From a bacterium (GTDB lineage: Bacteria > UBP6 > UBA1177), in NCBI GenBank assembly GCA_022703485.1, contig JAKLDO010000008.1, positions 1 to 53,447 on the forward strand: 53,447 nucleotides of DNA, written 5' to 3'. Position numbers and translations under genes: made by a program. How positions within the stretch are numbered: the stretch's first letter is position 1; every line of letters starts with the position of its first letter. The notes beneath the pieces are model-generated. The model was not told where the DNA came from. It did no database searches and worked only from the letters and a program-made list of their open reading frames with translations. Below are positions 45,201-53,225 of this stretch, piece by piece.

Positions 45201-48200
45201 TCGGAGTCTTAATAACATCGAAACCGGCAACTGTAACAATTTCAACAGATGCGGCCTTTGTTTTCGAATCAAATAAAGCGGCGGCATTCGAGTGTAAAAT
45301 AGACGAAGAAGATTACACTCCATGCTCAACTCCTCAGAATTATTCAGGACTTGAAGATGGAAGTCATACTTTTACTGTCAAAGCAACTTTTGCTGAAGAG
45401 ATCGCTTTTGCAAGTTATTCATGGACAGTTGATGCATCAGCTCCTGCTGTGTCGATCAATTCCGGCCCTGCGAACCCGACGAATAAGACTGGCGCAGTGA
45501 TCTATTTCTCAGCGGATGAAACCGCAACATTTGAATGTAAACTTTCAACTGATGCTGGATGGACAAAATGTACTTCGCCAAAAATATATTCTTCAGGTAC
45601 TTTCGGAGTTTCAGGCACAACTCAGAACTATACTTTTGAAGTTAGAGCGAAAGATAGTGCAGGCAATACCGGTTCAGCTTCATATTCATGGGTTGTAGAT
45701 CTTGAAGTTCCCACAATAAGCTGGATATCACCGGCTCCGGGAACAGACGGAAAGATCACGGTCGGTAAAGCTGACAATGTATTCGGCAATGATGCTGTGA
45801 ATTATGCAATTAAAATCACTGTCCGCGTAACAGGCAGCAATATCGGTAAGCCGATAAATGTTCAGGGTTTCAAAACACCTCCGGGATATACAATTGTGAA
45901 TGTTGACACACTTTCTCCGAAGAACTACGAACTCACTGTGGGTCTTCAGAACGGTGCAAGGGTCAACAATCCGATCACAATATCTGTCGCCGATAATACC
46001 GGGAACTCAGCTTCTTTAAGCAGAGTGATAATTGTAAATACTGAAATGCCGACAATAACATGGGCATCTCCTGCGAACAATTATAAGTTCATTTCGACAA
46101 CAACTGCACCGTCGTTCACTTTCAATGTATGGAATGCTCTTCCCGGAACAACAGTGGAACTTGTAGATCTTGACACATCAAACATCATAGGAACAGCTGT
46201 TACTGTCGGTGCATCCGGAATTCAGGAATATGTTACAATAAGTCCGGCACTTCCTGACAGATGCACCCCATATAAATTTTATGCAACATTCCTTGATACC
46301 GGCGAAAACATCAGATACTACACCAACTCAACTTCTGATACAGCGCTTAAGACTTCAAGAAATTTCACGGTTGACAGAACTGTTCCTGCAATAGGCGATA
46401 TAACAATACCGGGTGTCAGCGACGCAGACAGAATACTTAACAGGGCTGACAACCTCAACTCAGATCCTGATGGAGGAATGAAAACAGACATAACTGTTGA
46501 TATTTCCGATGCAGGCAACGGTGCAGATGCGAACAGAACTGTAAAAGTATTCACAAATAACGGAGCAGGTGAACCGTCTGCTCTGCTTGCGACACTTAAT
46601 GCTCAGGGTAATACCGCAGAATTTAAAAATGTTACATTGAGCGAAAATGTTCACACACTTAAGATAGAAGTAACCGACTGTTCAGGAAATATCATTTCGA
46701 ACAAACTTCCTGCAATAACAGTTGATACCGTCATTCCCGAACTTACAGTTTCAGCTCCAAGAGGCAGTGCTTCCAACTGGAGATGGCTTACTGCGGCTGA
46801 TGATCCTGCCCTCGGAACAATTAGCGGTGGAGATTTTACAGGAATTGAAATGACCGTTGATTCAAATGAAACTCTCGGTTCATACATTGAAGTTATTCAC
46901 ACATCCTACGACTATGATAATACACAGAACTATCAGAATGACATCTCAACTTCTGCTGTGATAGGAACAAATTATGTAACTGTCGATCTTCCCGATCTTG
47001 AATATGCAAAGCACAGATTCATTGTTACAGTTGAAGATGCTGCCGGTAATTCGGCAACTGCGGGAGACGGATCAAATGAACTTTATGAAATTGATGTGAT
47101 AGTTCCGCAGATAGCATTTAATGACATAAACGACGGAGATGAGTTTGACACAGATATGGATCCTGTTGCAAGCGGTTTCCAGATCGTTGTCAAACTTGAT
47201 GTGGCCGATGTCCTTCCTCAGAGCGGATATGTTCTCAAGGCAGTGCCGGTCCTTTCGCAGGGAGGCGGAATTGATTCTTCCAGAATAGAAAAGGAATGGA
47301 CAGGAACTGTTACAATCGATGGAACTGTAAACAGAAGTATTGCTCTCGGGAACGGCTGGTGGAGACTTTCCGCAACAATTAAAGACAACCACGACAACCA
47401 GGCATCAACACCTGAGATAGATATCAACGCAATAGTATCGGATCCGTCAATAACACTGAAAAAGAGCTATAATTACTCGCTCGGAGCCGGACCTGTGATC
47501 CAGGGAGCTTCCGTTGAAACATCTGCGTGGATGGTTCCTTCTGATGTTGATTGCACCGGAGATGACTGTGATACCGAAATTGAGGTCTGGACAGATGCTC
47601 CGGCAGGCTCAACAGCTTATGTTTCACTCAACGGAGGGGCTGAAGTTTCAAAAACAACAGTTTCAAGTTCCGGTCAGTCCTATGCAAATTTTGGCATCAC
47701 GCTTGATAATTCAATTGCATACAACACAATTGAAGTAAGACTGGTTTCAACAACTCTGGCTGAAAACGAGTCAACAGATTATATAAAGATCGATGAAACT
47801 CTGCCGCAGCTTACCTTAATGAATCCGGCAACATGCACAGGAGTTTGCAGAAGAAAAGATCTTGCGGATGATCCCATTACAACAAATCTGATAGAACTTG
47901 CAGAGCTTGGATACGGATATGACGATGATGCAGTTGCAGGCGGATTGCTTAATTTCAAATCGAACGGCAGGGTTATGTTCAGAGTTGACGGAGCAACAGG
48001 CGGAAATGTTTCGATAGAGACAATTTCAGGGATCGCAAACGGAACAGCTTCGATTTCCTATGACAGCATCGGCGGATACTACTATGCCGATTTTACAACC
48101 CTTACAGCAGCTGATTCCAATGCAGACGGGCAGACCGATTACGACCTTGTTTTCAAAGTTACGGAAGCTCCGTCAGGTGCAGTAAGCAGGTATCTTGTAA

Positions 48201-49843
48201 AACTTCATGTCGATCTTAAGAAGCCTGCTGCTGTCGACATTTCAGGTAAGGTTTTAACTTATAAAAAAGAAGGCCGTGTTGAGATGAACTGGGATGCTGT
48301 AGCAGGCAATAATTCAACATACGGAATTCTTCCGGGCGCTGTTTATAGATATGATGTAAGATATCAGGATTACAACACCGCTTCCTGTACGATCGAAACA
48401 ACATTCACAAGTGCAGAAATTCCGATCGAAACAATTGCAGGTCCGGCTCCTGACCCTGTTTTTGCAGGAGAAATGGGATATGAATTCTTTGTAAACCGTC
48501 TTGACAACGGAAAGCTCAAAACTGATCCGCTTTACAGGGAGTTTGATACACATAAAAACGGAAACAAATACTGTTTTGCCGTTGCCGCCGTTGACGCAGT
48601 CTATGCAAGTGACGGAACCGTATTAGCTGAAAACCTCGGAACCATCGCTCCCAACGACACCGGCGAAATGAAGATGAACTGGACTCAGATCAGAACTGAC
48701 AATCCTAATGAACACCTTGCGATCCTTAGAAACCTTGGAGATCTTGATGGTGACGGACTCGACGACTTCGTTATTGCCGACGGATATAAAAGCAGTGACG
48801 GAATTACGGATGATTATGCCGGACACCTTGAAATATACTTTACAAAAGGTGAAATGACCTTTGAAAGATCCGGTGCTCCCGATGATTCTCTGGGTCAGGG
48901 TGTAAGCAACAGATCCGATTTTAATGGCGATGGATTCCTTGATTTTGCATACACCAATGTTGTCGGAGAGGTTTTTGTCCATTACGGAAGTGAAACAGGA
49001 CTTAATGCTGTTGCCGGGACAACCTTTACAGCTAAAGATGACAATTATGATGTTTTCAGGACAATGGCAACTGGTGATTACAACGGCGACGGATGTGATG
49101 ATATAGCGGTTTCAGCTCCTTCCGCTCACGGCGCAGGAACATCAAGAGGACAGGTTTATATCTATTTCGGAAGAGGTGCATCGTGCAGTTCAGAAGAAGC
49201 AATTGCCGGTAGCGATCCTGATGTTACATTTGAGGGTTCTACAAACGGCGACCGTCTTGGCAGAGCTGAAATTTATGCTGTCGGTGATTTAAATGCGGAC
49301 GGGAAAACCGATTTTGCATTCCCAACCGACACGAAGATTTTCATTGCGTACGGTGGAGACTCTGGCGGTGCAGTCTCTGCATATGATCTAACCGGATTTA
49401 AATCTGTTGTCGGATTAAGGATCGGCTATGGTAATTTCAATGGCGACACATATTTTGACCTTGTTGTTGCCGACAATAACAAGATTAACATTTACTATGG
49501 CGGAACAGCAGGCATTGCTGCAATACCAGACATCACAATTAGTGATATAAGCACCGTTAATTTTAACTATCCGCCTTCAGTTGCCAATTTCGCAAAAACT
49601 GTTTCAAATCAATCGGTTGATATTAATGGGGACGGGCTGACCGATCTGATAACCGTATCTGAAAGAGGACTTCTTATTTATGAAACGCATCTGGGAACAC
49701 TTTCAGCAATGCCATCCGTTTTTGATCCTTTTGTTAATTCCACCTCATCTTATATCAAGGTCCTGATGCTTGACTATGGGGTTGTTTACTGTGATAATGC
49801 AACGAATAAAGGTTCGTGTCATATTTTAAATTACGGAGAGTAA
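42290..49843 (+). CDS. Giant surface lipoprotein with Ig-like and FG-GAP repeats
   Basis: 2517 residues. Signal segment with lipobox LSAGC at 20-24, then a Cys-rich EGF-like motif (CSADSQCDEGSFCSSDGEC). Residues about 60-2050 hold many Ig-like/Big-type domains, several of the form FECxL...C...G.HTFTVKA..SWTVD (near 900-1150). The last ~350 residues carry FG-GAP/VCBS-type repeats with calcium loops: LGDLDGDGLDD, SDFNGDGFLDF, GDYNGDGCDD, VGDLNADGKTD, DINGDGLTD, likely a beta-propeller. GGAGGG precedes the ATG. Expected on the outer surface as an adhesin-like or binding protein. It lies inside the RiPP-like operon, 20 bases after the PqqD-like gene and 1 base before precursor peptide 1. Confidence 0.93.
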   Translation: MSKRPETAKFAIVALLLLVLSAGCSVKKSCSADSQCDEGSFCSSDGECVEFKEDDYALVFEGLSDGQTVTSADDADKSKDGTQIDIAVTVNDSAGVVKDGTSMSLSVTAEGKTSVIYFGTTVKDRVIFSLVTIPFGEVTLKANLVNNPSLAAQIKISSKNIDIELYYLKNGENGSKTVLQNATVKDDDDLDKITSNGLQISVSASTTGLKQGDYIKIFMPEIQEELISEAVIDEKGEAQFGTVNVPIISKVRLTVVSGDYSENMEFSVDSQQHCGFLTNLENDMILGSINDKNENVSDLQYDLVVSDIAGCGDGSTISVYIDKDPGEGVTPDSTFETASNMAQERITFEKSKTANDKRKVVVVIEDAAKSIKGSSEFSGILVDLDAPLAETSFPEAGQTLNMSDDIDSATPGLQVKFAGTASDDLTPPVTVYVKLDDTIISEQSVSDGDFEVEYSFNQSYTTMMLYVVAIDGAGNSVESNTPFSVNIDTQLKFIHVCGREGSVLIDGAWLNHSADLDTMENLQCKAVLQVSEESGADQISLKVGDGATVTKTVNGDNEAEFDLSLADTDSGILLNATAYINGTSAGQNSMTFRVDTIPPVVTLSNDLLLNNGETTSSVDITFGFECSESYCEYNSWLDSELTNTYDISTSRDVTGLASGGHVFKVRARDAAGNTGDQTVFNWTVDSVAPETTITADPGEGTTDDFAFFTFESSKNGSSFQCRLEKDGVYFIPADGSWEDCNSAKRDYFGLDNGSYRFFVRAEDSLGNIDPSPAEHEWLVGSTAPVTTIDTVVPADIITNVNGITFTYSASVDSTFECRLEKGGTVIEDWADCSSGTAAYSSLADGIYLFSVKATAVYGTEELNPASYTWVVDTNPPKIRILSKPGKLTPYDAGTVLFECVGETDDCAFNCEFDSSPADCAAGYYSFAGIDEGLHRFTITATDKAGNVSEIVASDIDVYQNDYSWTVNVLALGVLITSKPATVTISTDAAFVFESNKAAAFECKIDEEDYTPCSTPQNYSGLEDGSHTFTVKATFAEEIAFASYSWTVDASAPAVSINSGPANPTNKTGAVIYFSADETATFECKLSTDAGWTKCTSPKIYSSGTFGVSGTTQNYTFEVRAKDSAGNTGSASYSWVVDLEVPTISWISPAPGTDGKITVGKADNVFGNDAVNYAIKITVRVTGSNIGKPINVQGFKTPPGYTIVNVDTLSPKNYELTVGLQNGARVNNPITISVADNTGNSASLSRVIIVNTEMPTITWASPANNYKFISTTTAPSFTFNVWNALPGTTVELVDLDTSNIIGTAVTVGASGIQEYVTISPALPDRCTPYKFYATFLDTGENIRYYTNSTSDTALKTSRNFTVDRTVPAIGDITIPGVSDADRILNRADNLNSDPDGGMKTDITVDISDAGNGADANRTVKVFTNNGAGEPSALLATLNAQGNTAEFKNVTLSENVHTLKIEVTDCSGNIISNKLPAITVDTVIPELTVSAPRGSASNWRWLTAADDPALGTISGGDFTGIEMTVDSNETLGSYIEVIHTSYDYDNTQNYQNDISTSAVIGTNYVTVDLPDLEYAKHRFIVTVEDAAGNSATAGDGSNELYEIDVIVPQIAFNDINDGDEFDTDMDPVASGFQIVVKLDVADVLPQSGYVLKAVPVLSQGGGIDSSRIEKEWTGTVTIDGTVNRSIALGNGWWRLSATIKDNHDNQASTPEIDINAIVSDPSITLKKSYNYSLGAGPVIQGASVETSAWMVPSDVDCTGDDCDTEIEVWTDAPAGSTAYVSLNGGAEVSKTTVSSSGQSYANFGITLDNSIAYNTIEVRLVSTTLAENESTDYIKIDETLPQLTLMNPATCTGVCRRKDLADDPITTNLIELAELGYGYDDDAVAGGLLNFKSNGRVMFRVDGATGGNVSIETISGIANGTASISYDSIGGYYYADFTTLTAADSNADGQTDYDLVFKVTEAPSGAVSRYLVKLHVDLKKPAAVDISGKVLTYKKEGRVEMNWDAVAGNNSTYGILPGAVYRYDVRYQDYNTASCTIETTFTSAEIPIETIAGPAPDPVFAGEMGYEFFVNRLDNGKLKTDPLYREFDTHKNGNKYCFAVAAVDAVYASDGTVLAENLGTIAPNDTGEMKMNWTQIRTDNPNEHLAILRNLGDLDGDGLDDFVIADGYKSSDGITDDYAGHLEIYFTKGEMTFERSGAPDDSLGQGVSNRSDFNGDGFLDFAYTNVVGEVFVHYGSETGLNAVAGTTFTAKDDNYDVFRTMATGDYNGDGCDDIAVSAPSAHGAGTSRGQVYIYFGRGASCSSEEAIAGSDPDVTFEGSTNGDRLGRAEIYAVGDLNADGKTDFAFPTDTKIFIAYGGDSGGAVSAYDLTGFKSVVGLRIGYGNFNGDTYFDLVVADNNKINIYYGGTAGIAAIPDITISDISTVNFNYPPSVANFAKTVSNQSVDINGDGLTDLITVSERGLLIYETHLGTLSAMPSVFDPFVNSTSSYIKVLMLDYGVVYCDNATNKGSCHILNYGE

Positions 49844-49844
49844 T

Positions 49845-49988
49845 ATGGAAAAGAATTACCTTAAACCGGAAATAGTTGAAGAAACAGAATTGGAAAGAAA
49901 ACTGGTTTATGCTGAACCGACCAATCCTCGTCAGAAGTGCACAACACTTGTGAGAAACGCTGAAAAGGAAGAAAAAAGTTTCTCCTAA
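49845..49988 (+). CDS. RiPP precursor-like peptide 1
   Basis: 47 residues, starting 1 base after the giant lipoprotein stop with GGAG eight bases before its ATG. Residues 1-25 form a leader: MEKNYLKPEIVEE, then LERKLVYAEP. Tyr-x-Lys-Pro-x-Ile resembles the YxxPxL leader motif bound by PqqD-like domains in other RiPP families. The tail (residues 26-47) has one Cys (32), two Thr (33, 34) and Ser at 45 and 47, ending Ser-Phe-Ser. It shares the leader, but not the tail, with peptide 2 at 53094. HprK-like kinase 1 begins at the next base after the stop. Confidence 0.8.
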   Translation: MEKNYLKPEIVEETELERKLVYAEPTNPRQKCTTLVRNAEKEEKSFS

Positions 49989-50543
49989 ATGAAGCTATCA
50001 ATAAAGTCACGCAGAGAGTCGGTCCTCCGTTCTCTCTATTCATCACAAAACGGTCTCGTTGTGCATTGTTCAGCCGTTGAAGAAATGGGAGATTCCTTCA
50101 TTTTTGCAGGGATTGCCGATGCCGGGAAATCAACTCTGGCAAATAAACTGAGCGGGATAATGACAGTTATAAACGATGACATGAATATTCTTGAATTCTC
50201 TGATACCGGCATAAAAGTTTCAACATATTTCACTCAGTCTGAAAATCAGGGTTTTCATTATTTGATCAATGAAAGCGCGACAGGTATTTTAAAAGCGGTT
50301 TTATTCCCGGTTAAGGAAACGGGAAAGGATTCATTTCTTGAACTGCTTACAGACAAAGGGTTCATCTGGAAAAATCTTCTGACATGTGTTGCGCCGCCGA
50401 TAGCAGGAGAGGATCATCTGTTTCCTAATTTCCTTTTAATGATAGACAGACTCATTGATGCTGTGCCTTTTTACAGTGTCCATCACAATCTTAAAGATCC
50501 GCCTGACAGAATTGCCTATTTGCTGCGGTCCATTACACAATGA
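49989..50543 (+). CDS. HprK-like kinase 1
   Basis: 184 residues. The order matches the HPr kinase core: a His strand (VVHCSAVEE), P-loop GIADAGKST and an Asp-Asp motif (INDDMNIL). It lacks the N-terminal domain of true HprK and no HPr gene is nearby. Relatives in lasso-peptide clusters phosphorylate the C-terminal Ser of the precursor, so a peptide or protein Ser is the likely substrate (inference). It starts immediately after precursor 1 and overlaps radical SAM 1 by 4 bases. Confidence 0.85.
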   Translation: MKLSIKSRRESVLRSLYSSQNGLVVHCSAVEEMGDSFIFAGIADAGKSTLANKLSGIMTVINDDMNILEFSDTGIKVSTYFTQSENQGFHYLINESATGILKAVLFPVKETGKDSFLELLTDKGFIWKNLLTCVAPPIAGEDHLFPNFLLMIDRLIDAVPFYSVHHNLKDPPDRIAYLLRSITQ

Positions 50544-51493
50544 AACAAGTTAAGCATCTTGCCCTCGAAATAACGGCTTTCTGCAACGAAACATGCATAC
50601 ACTGCTATCATCCGGCAGACAGAGTTGCAGAACAAATCGACAACACCCCTCTTCTTGACAGAATGCTTCATGAATTCGGAGAGCTCGGATTCATATTCCT
50701 TACGATAACGGGCGGGGAACCTCTTTTACACCCTGAGTTCAGGGATATCTGCATGAAAGCCCAAAAACACAAGTATGCTATATCGGTCAAAACCAACGGA
50801 ACGCTAATTGATAACGATATTGCAGAATTCTTAGGCGATCTCAAACCTTTAAATGTCGAAATATCACTTTATTCCGCCGATCCAGATGAACACGATGCTG
50901 TAACCTGCATAAGGGACAGCTTCTTCAGATCGCTTGAAGGAATTAAAAAACTTAAAGAAAAAGCGGTCAATGTTTCTGTAATGACTCCGGTTATGAATGG
51001 AATTAAAAACTGGACCGGACTTTATCTTATGATGAAGGAACTCGGGGTCACATGGCATTGCTCACCCCACATTCATTCTTCGTTCGATGAAAGGAACGGG
51101 GTAGAACAATTTAAAGGAACAGCTCAAAGCCACATGGAATTTCTGGAATTTGTCAATAAGCACGAAGATCAGAAAATTCAGAACATTGACAGCCTTTGTT
51201 TTCAAGAGTGCGGAGGCGGGGAAACCGTTGCATGCATAGGACCCGACCTCTCTCTCAGAGCTTGCATAACATTTCCTGAAAAAGCAGGCATTTATACCGG
51301 AGGGAACGGTCCCGAACTGCTTTCTGAAGCCCGCAGACAGTTAAAAAGGAGATTTGTACAGCTCAAGTGCAATAATTGCGAACTGCTCAAGTTCTGCGAT
51401 CCTTGTCCCGCAATGAAAAATGATTGCGACACTGGAAGACTGGAATATGCAAAAGCCATGAAAAGCTCAATATCTGTATTGACTAAACAGTGA
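50540..51493 (+). CDS. Radical SAM/SPASM-like peptide maturase 1
   Basis: 317 residues. The [4Fe-4S]/SAM motif is CNETCIHC near residue 15, followed by TITGGEPLLHPEF. The C-terminal part has an auxiliary-cluster pattern: CGGGETVACIGPD, RACITFPEKAG and CNNCELLKFCDPCP...C, close to a SPASM arrangement. This is typical of enzymes that alter RiPP precursors by C-S, C-C or other radical chemistry. Closely related to radical SAM 2 (same TITGGEPLLHPEFR core and SVKTNGTLID stretch). Starts in the kinase 1 stop codon (ATGA). Confidence 0.92.
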   Translation: MKQVKHLALEITAFCNETCIHCYHPADRVAEQIDNTPLLDRMLHEFGELGFIFLTITGGEPLLHPEFRDICMKAQKHKYAISVKTNGTLIDNDIAEFLGDLKPLNVEISLYSADPDEHDAVTCIRDSFFRSLEGIKKLKEKAVNVSVMTPVMNGIKNWTGLYLMMKELGVTWHCSPHIHSSFDERNGVEQFKGTAQSHMEFLEFVNKHEDQKIQNIDSLCFQECGGGETVACIGPDLSLRACITFPEKAGIYTGGNGPELLSEARRQLKRRFVQLKCNNCELLKFCDPCPAMKNDCDTGRLEYAKAMKSSISVLTKQ

Positions 51494-51542
51494 ATTTGGC
51501 AATAATAGGACCGTGCTAACTGAATTTGGCCAGCGGGGTCCT
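51491..51542. repeat. Direct and inverted repeats at junction of the two modules
   Basis: TGAATTTGGC occurs at 51491-51500 and 51521-51530, 30 bases apart. AGGACC (51507-51512) and GGTCCT (51537-51542) can form a stem. The element fills the only sizeable gap between module 1 and module 2. Confidence 0.8.
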
Positions 51543-51544
51543 GT

Positions 51545-52084
51545 TTGAGAGCAAAAAAACAAGGTCTTCACAAAATACTTTTTTCCTCAAAAAGCGGACT
51601 TATCGTTCACAGCAGCGCAATGTATGACAATGATGCAGTATATGTTTTCGGCGGTGTTTCAGGATCAGGAAAATCTACCATAGCCCGTAAACTTAACGGG
51701 ATAATGACACCGATAAATGATGAAAAGAATGTGCTTGAATTTAAAAATGACGGCATTTCCGTATATACTCACTTTCTCAAGGGCGAAGACGATCATAAGG
51801 AATGTCTTGTGGCAGAAAATTTATCGGGCAATCTAAAAGCATTCTTCTTTTTAAATAAGGAATCAGGCACTGAGTCCCGCATCGAACCTCTGAGCGATAA
51901 AGGCTATATATGGAAGATGCTTCTAAAATGCGCCGCACCTCCATCCGTCGGGGAAGACCATTTCTTTCCTGCATATCTTGAAATGGTAGACCGGCTTATG
52001 GATTCCGTTCCCTTCTACAACTTTTATTATAACATTTCCGATTCTTCTGAAGATCTGGCGGAACTGCTGAGAAAAACATGCTGA
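51545..52084 (+). CDS. HprK-like kinase 2
   Basis: 179 residues and clearly related to kinase 1: His strand IVHSSAMYD, P-loop GGVSGSGKST, and acidic motif INDEKNVL (Asp-Glu in place of Asp-Asp). SDKGYIWKMLLKCAAPPSVGEDHFFP matches the same place in kinase 1. The start is TTG with GGGG upstream, aligned in position with the start of kinase 1. Overlaps radical SAM 2 by 7 bases. Confidence 0.83.
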   Translation: MRAKKQGLHKILFSSKSGLIVHSSAMYDNDAVYVFGGVSGSGKSTIARKLNGIMTPINDEKNVLEFKNDGISVYTHFLKGEDDHKECLVAENLSGNLKAFFFLNKESGTESRIEPLSDKGYIWKMLLKCAAPPSVGEDHFFPAYLEMVDRLMDSVPFYNFYYNISDSSEDLAELLRKTC

Positions 52085-53046
52085 AAGCCCTCGACCTTGA
52101 AATAACAGGCTGCTGCAATGAAAAATGTGTCCACTGCTATCATCCTGAGAACATCTCCCGTGAGTTCATGAAGGATATGGACCTTCTTGATACAATGCTT
52201 CAGGAATTCGCAGAGCTGGGATTCATATTTCTGACTATCACAGGAGGCGAACCGCTTCTACATCCGGAATTCAGAAAAATATTTGAAACCGCTCAAAAAC
52301 ACCGGTATTCCATTTCAGTAAAAACAAACGGGACGCTCATTGATGATGGAACAGCTGTTTTTTTCAGTGAAATGAAACCGGAGACAGTGGAAGTGTCAAT
52401 ATATTCATCAGATAGTTCAGAGCACGACTCAATAACCTGCATTCCCGGAAGTTTTGAGAAGTCAATGAACGGTCTGAAAACCATGAAAAGGCACGGAGCT
52501 AAATGTTCAGCCCACACACCGGTGATAAAAGGAATCAAAAAATGGAAAGAGCTTTATGATATCATGAGATCGCTTGATATTCCGTGGAGCTGTTCCTCAA
52601 ATATCTTCCCTTCTCTTGATCAAAGGACTTCTCTTGAACCTCTCAGGAACGGATATAATGAATACCTTGATTTCATGAAGTTTACAGATCAGCGTGAAAA
52701 GATGCCTCCTCCCGAAAGAACAGGTGAATGCTACAACGGGTGCATGGCAGGGATAAGCAAAGTTTCAATAGGACCCGATTTCATGCTTAAACCCTGTCTT
52801 GCATGGAACGAAACCGCAGGAAAGTACAAACCCGGGGAAGGTGCGGATCTCATTAAAAGATCGAGAAAAATATTCGAAAACAAGCTGAAGACGATCGAAT
52901 GTCTTGAATGTCCTCTAGTTAAGATCTGTATACCATGTCCCGCCCATCTTGAGATTGTTCACGGAAAAGGCATATGTGACAAAAACAGAAAGGAATTTGC
53001 AAAAGCATACTGTGATTTTTTTGAGTTGACAGAAAAATGTCTGTGA
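52078..53046 (+). CDS. Radical SAM/SPASM-like peptide maturase 2
   Basis: 322 residues. Motif CNEKCVHC near residue 13, then TITGGEPLLHPEFR. C-terminal Cys groups CYNGCMAG, KPCLAWNETAG, CLECPLVKICIPCP and ICDKN suggest auxiliary iron-sulfur clusters. It is the tandem paralogue of radical SAM 1 and is followed by precursor-like peptide 2 after 47 bases. Each kinase/radical-SAM pair may serve one peptide, or both may act in series. Confidence 0.92.
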   Translation: MLKALDLEITGCCNEKCVHCYHPENISREFMKDMDLLDTMLQEFAELGFIFLTITGGEPLLHPEFRKIFETAQKHRYSISVKTNGTLIDDGTAVFFSEMKPETVEVSIYSSDSSEHDSITCIPGSFEKSMNGLKTMKRHGAKCSAHTPVIKGIKKWKELYDIMRSLDIPWSCSSNIFPSLDQRTSLEPLRNGYNEYLDFMKFTDQREKMPPPERTGECYNGCMAGISKVSIGPDFMLKPCLAWNETAGKYKPGEGADLIKRSRKIFENKLKTIECLECPLVKICIPCPAHLEIVHGKGICDKNRKEFAKAYCDFFELTEKCL

Positions 53047-53093
53047 TTAATATGTTAACATTGTTATTTAAAAAATAAAGAATGGAAGTTGTA

Positions 53094-53225
53094 ATGAAAA
53101 ATTACGAAAAGCCTCAGATCATTGAGGAACATCCTATTGAAAGGCATCTTGTCCATGCAATACCCCAAACCCGGAAAAAAGGCTGTGATGAATGCCCCGG
53201 ACAGTCAGTTGCACAGCATAGCTGA
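53094..53225 (+). CDS. RiPP precursor-like peptide 2
   Basis: 43 residues. The leader MKNYEKPQIIEE, then IERHLVHAIP, aligns with peptide 1 as KNYxKPxIxEE...ERxLVxAxP. The tail has Cys at 31 and 34 (GCDECPGQS), Ser at 38 and a C-terminal Ser at 43. GGAAG lies just before the ATG; an in-frame ATG at 53082 is the alternative. Its 3' end overlaps the proposed peptidase start by 38 bases. The tail is short and Cys-containing, suitable for radical SAM chemistry. Confidence 0.8.
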   Translation: MKNYEKPQIIEEHPIERHLVHAIPQTRKKGCDECPGQSVAQHS

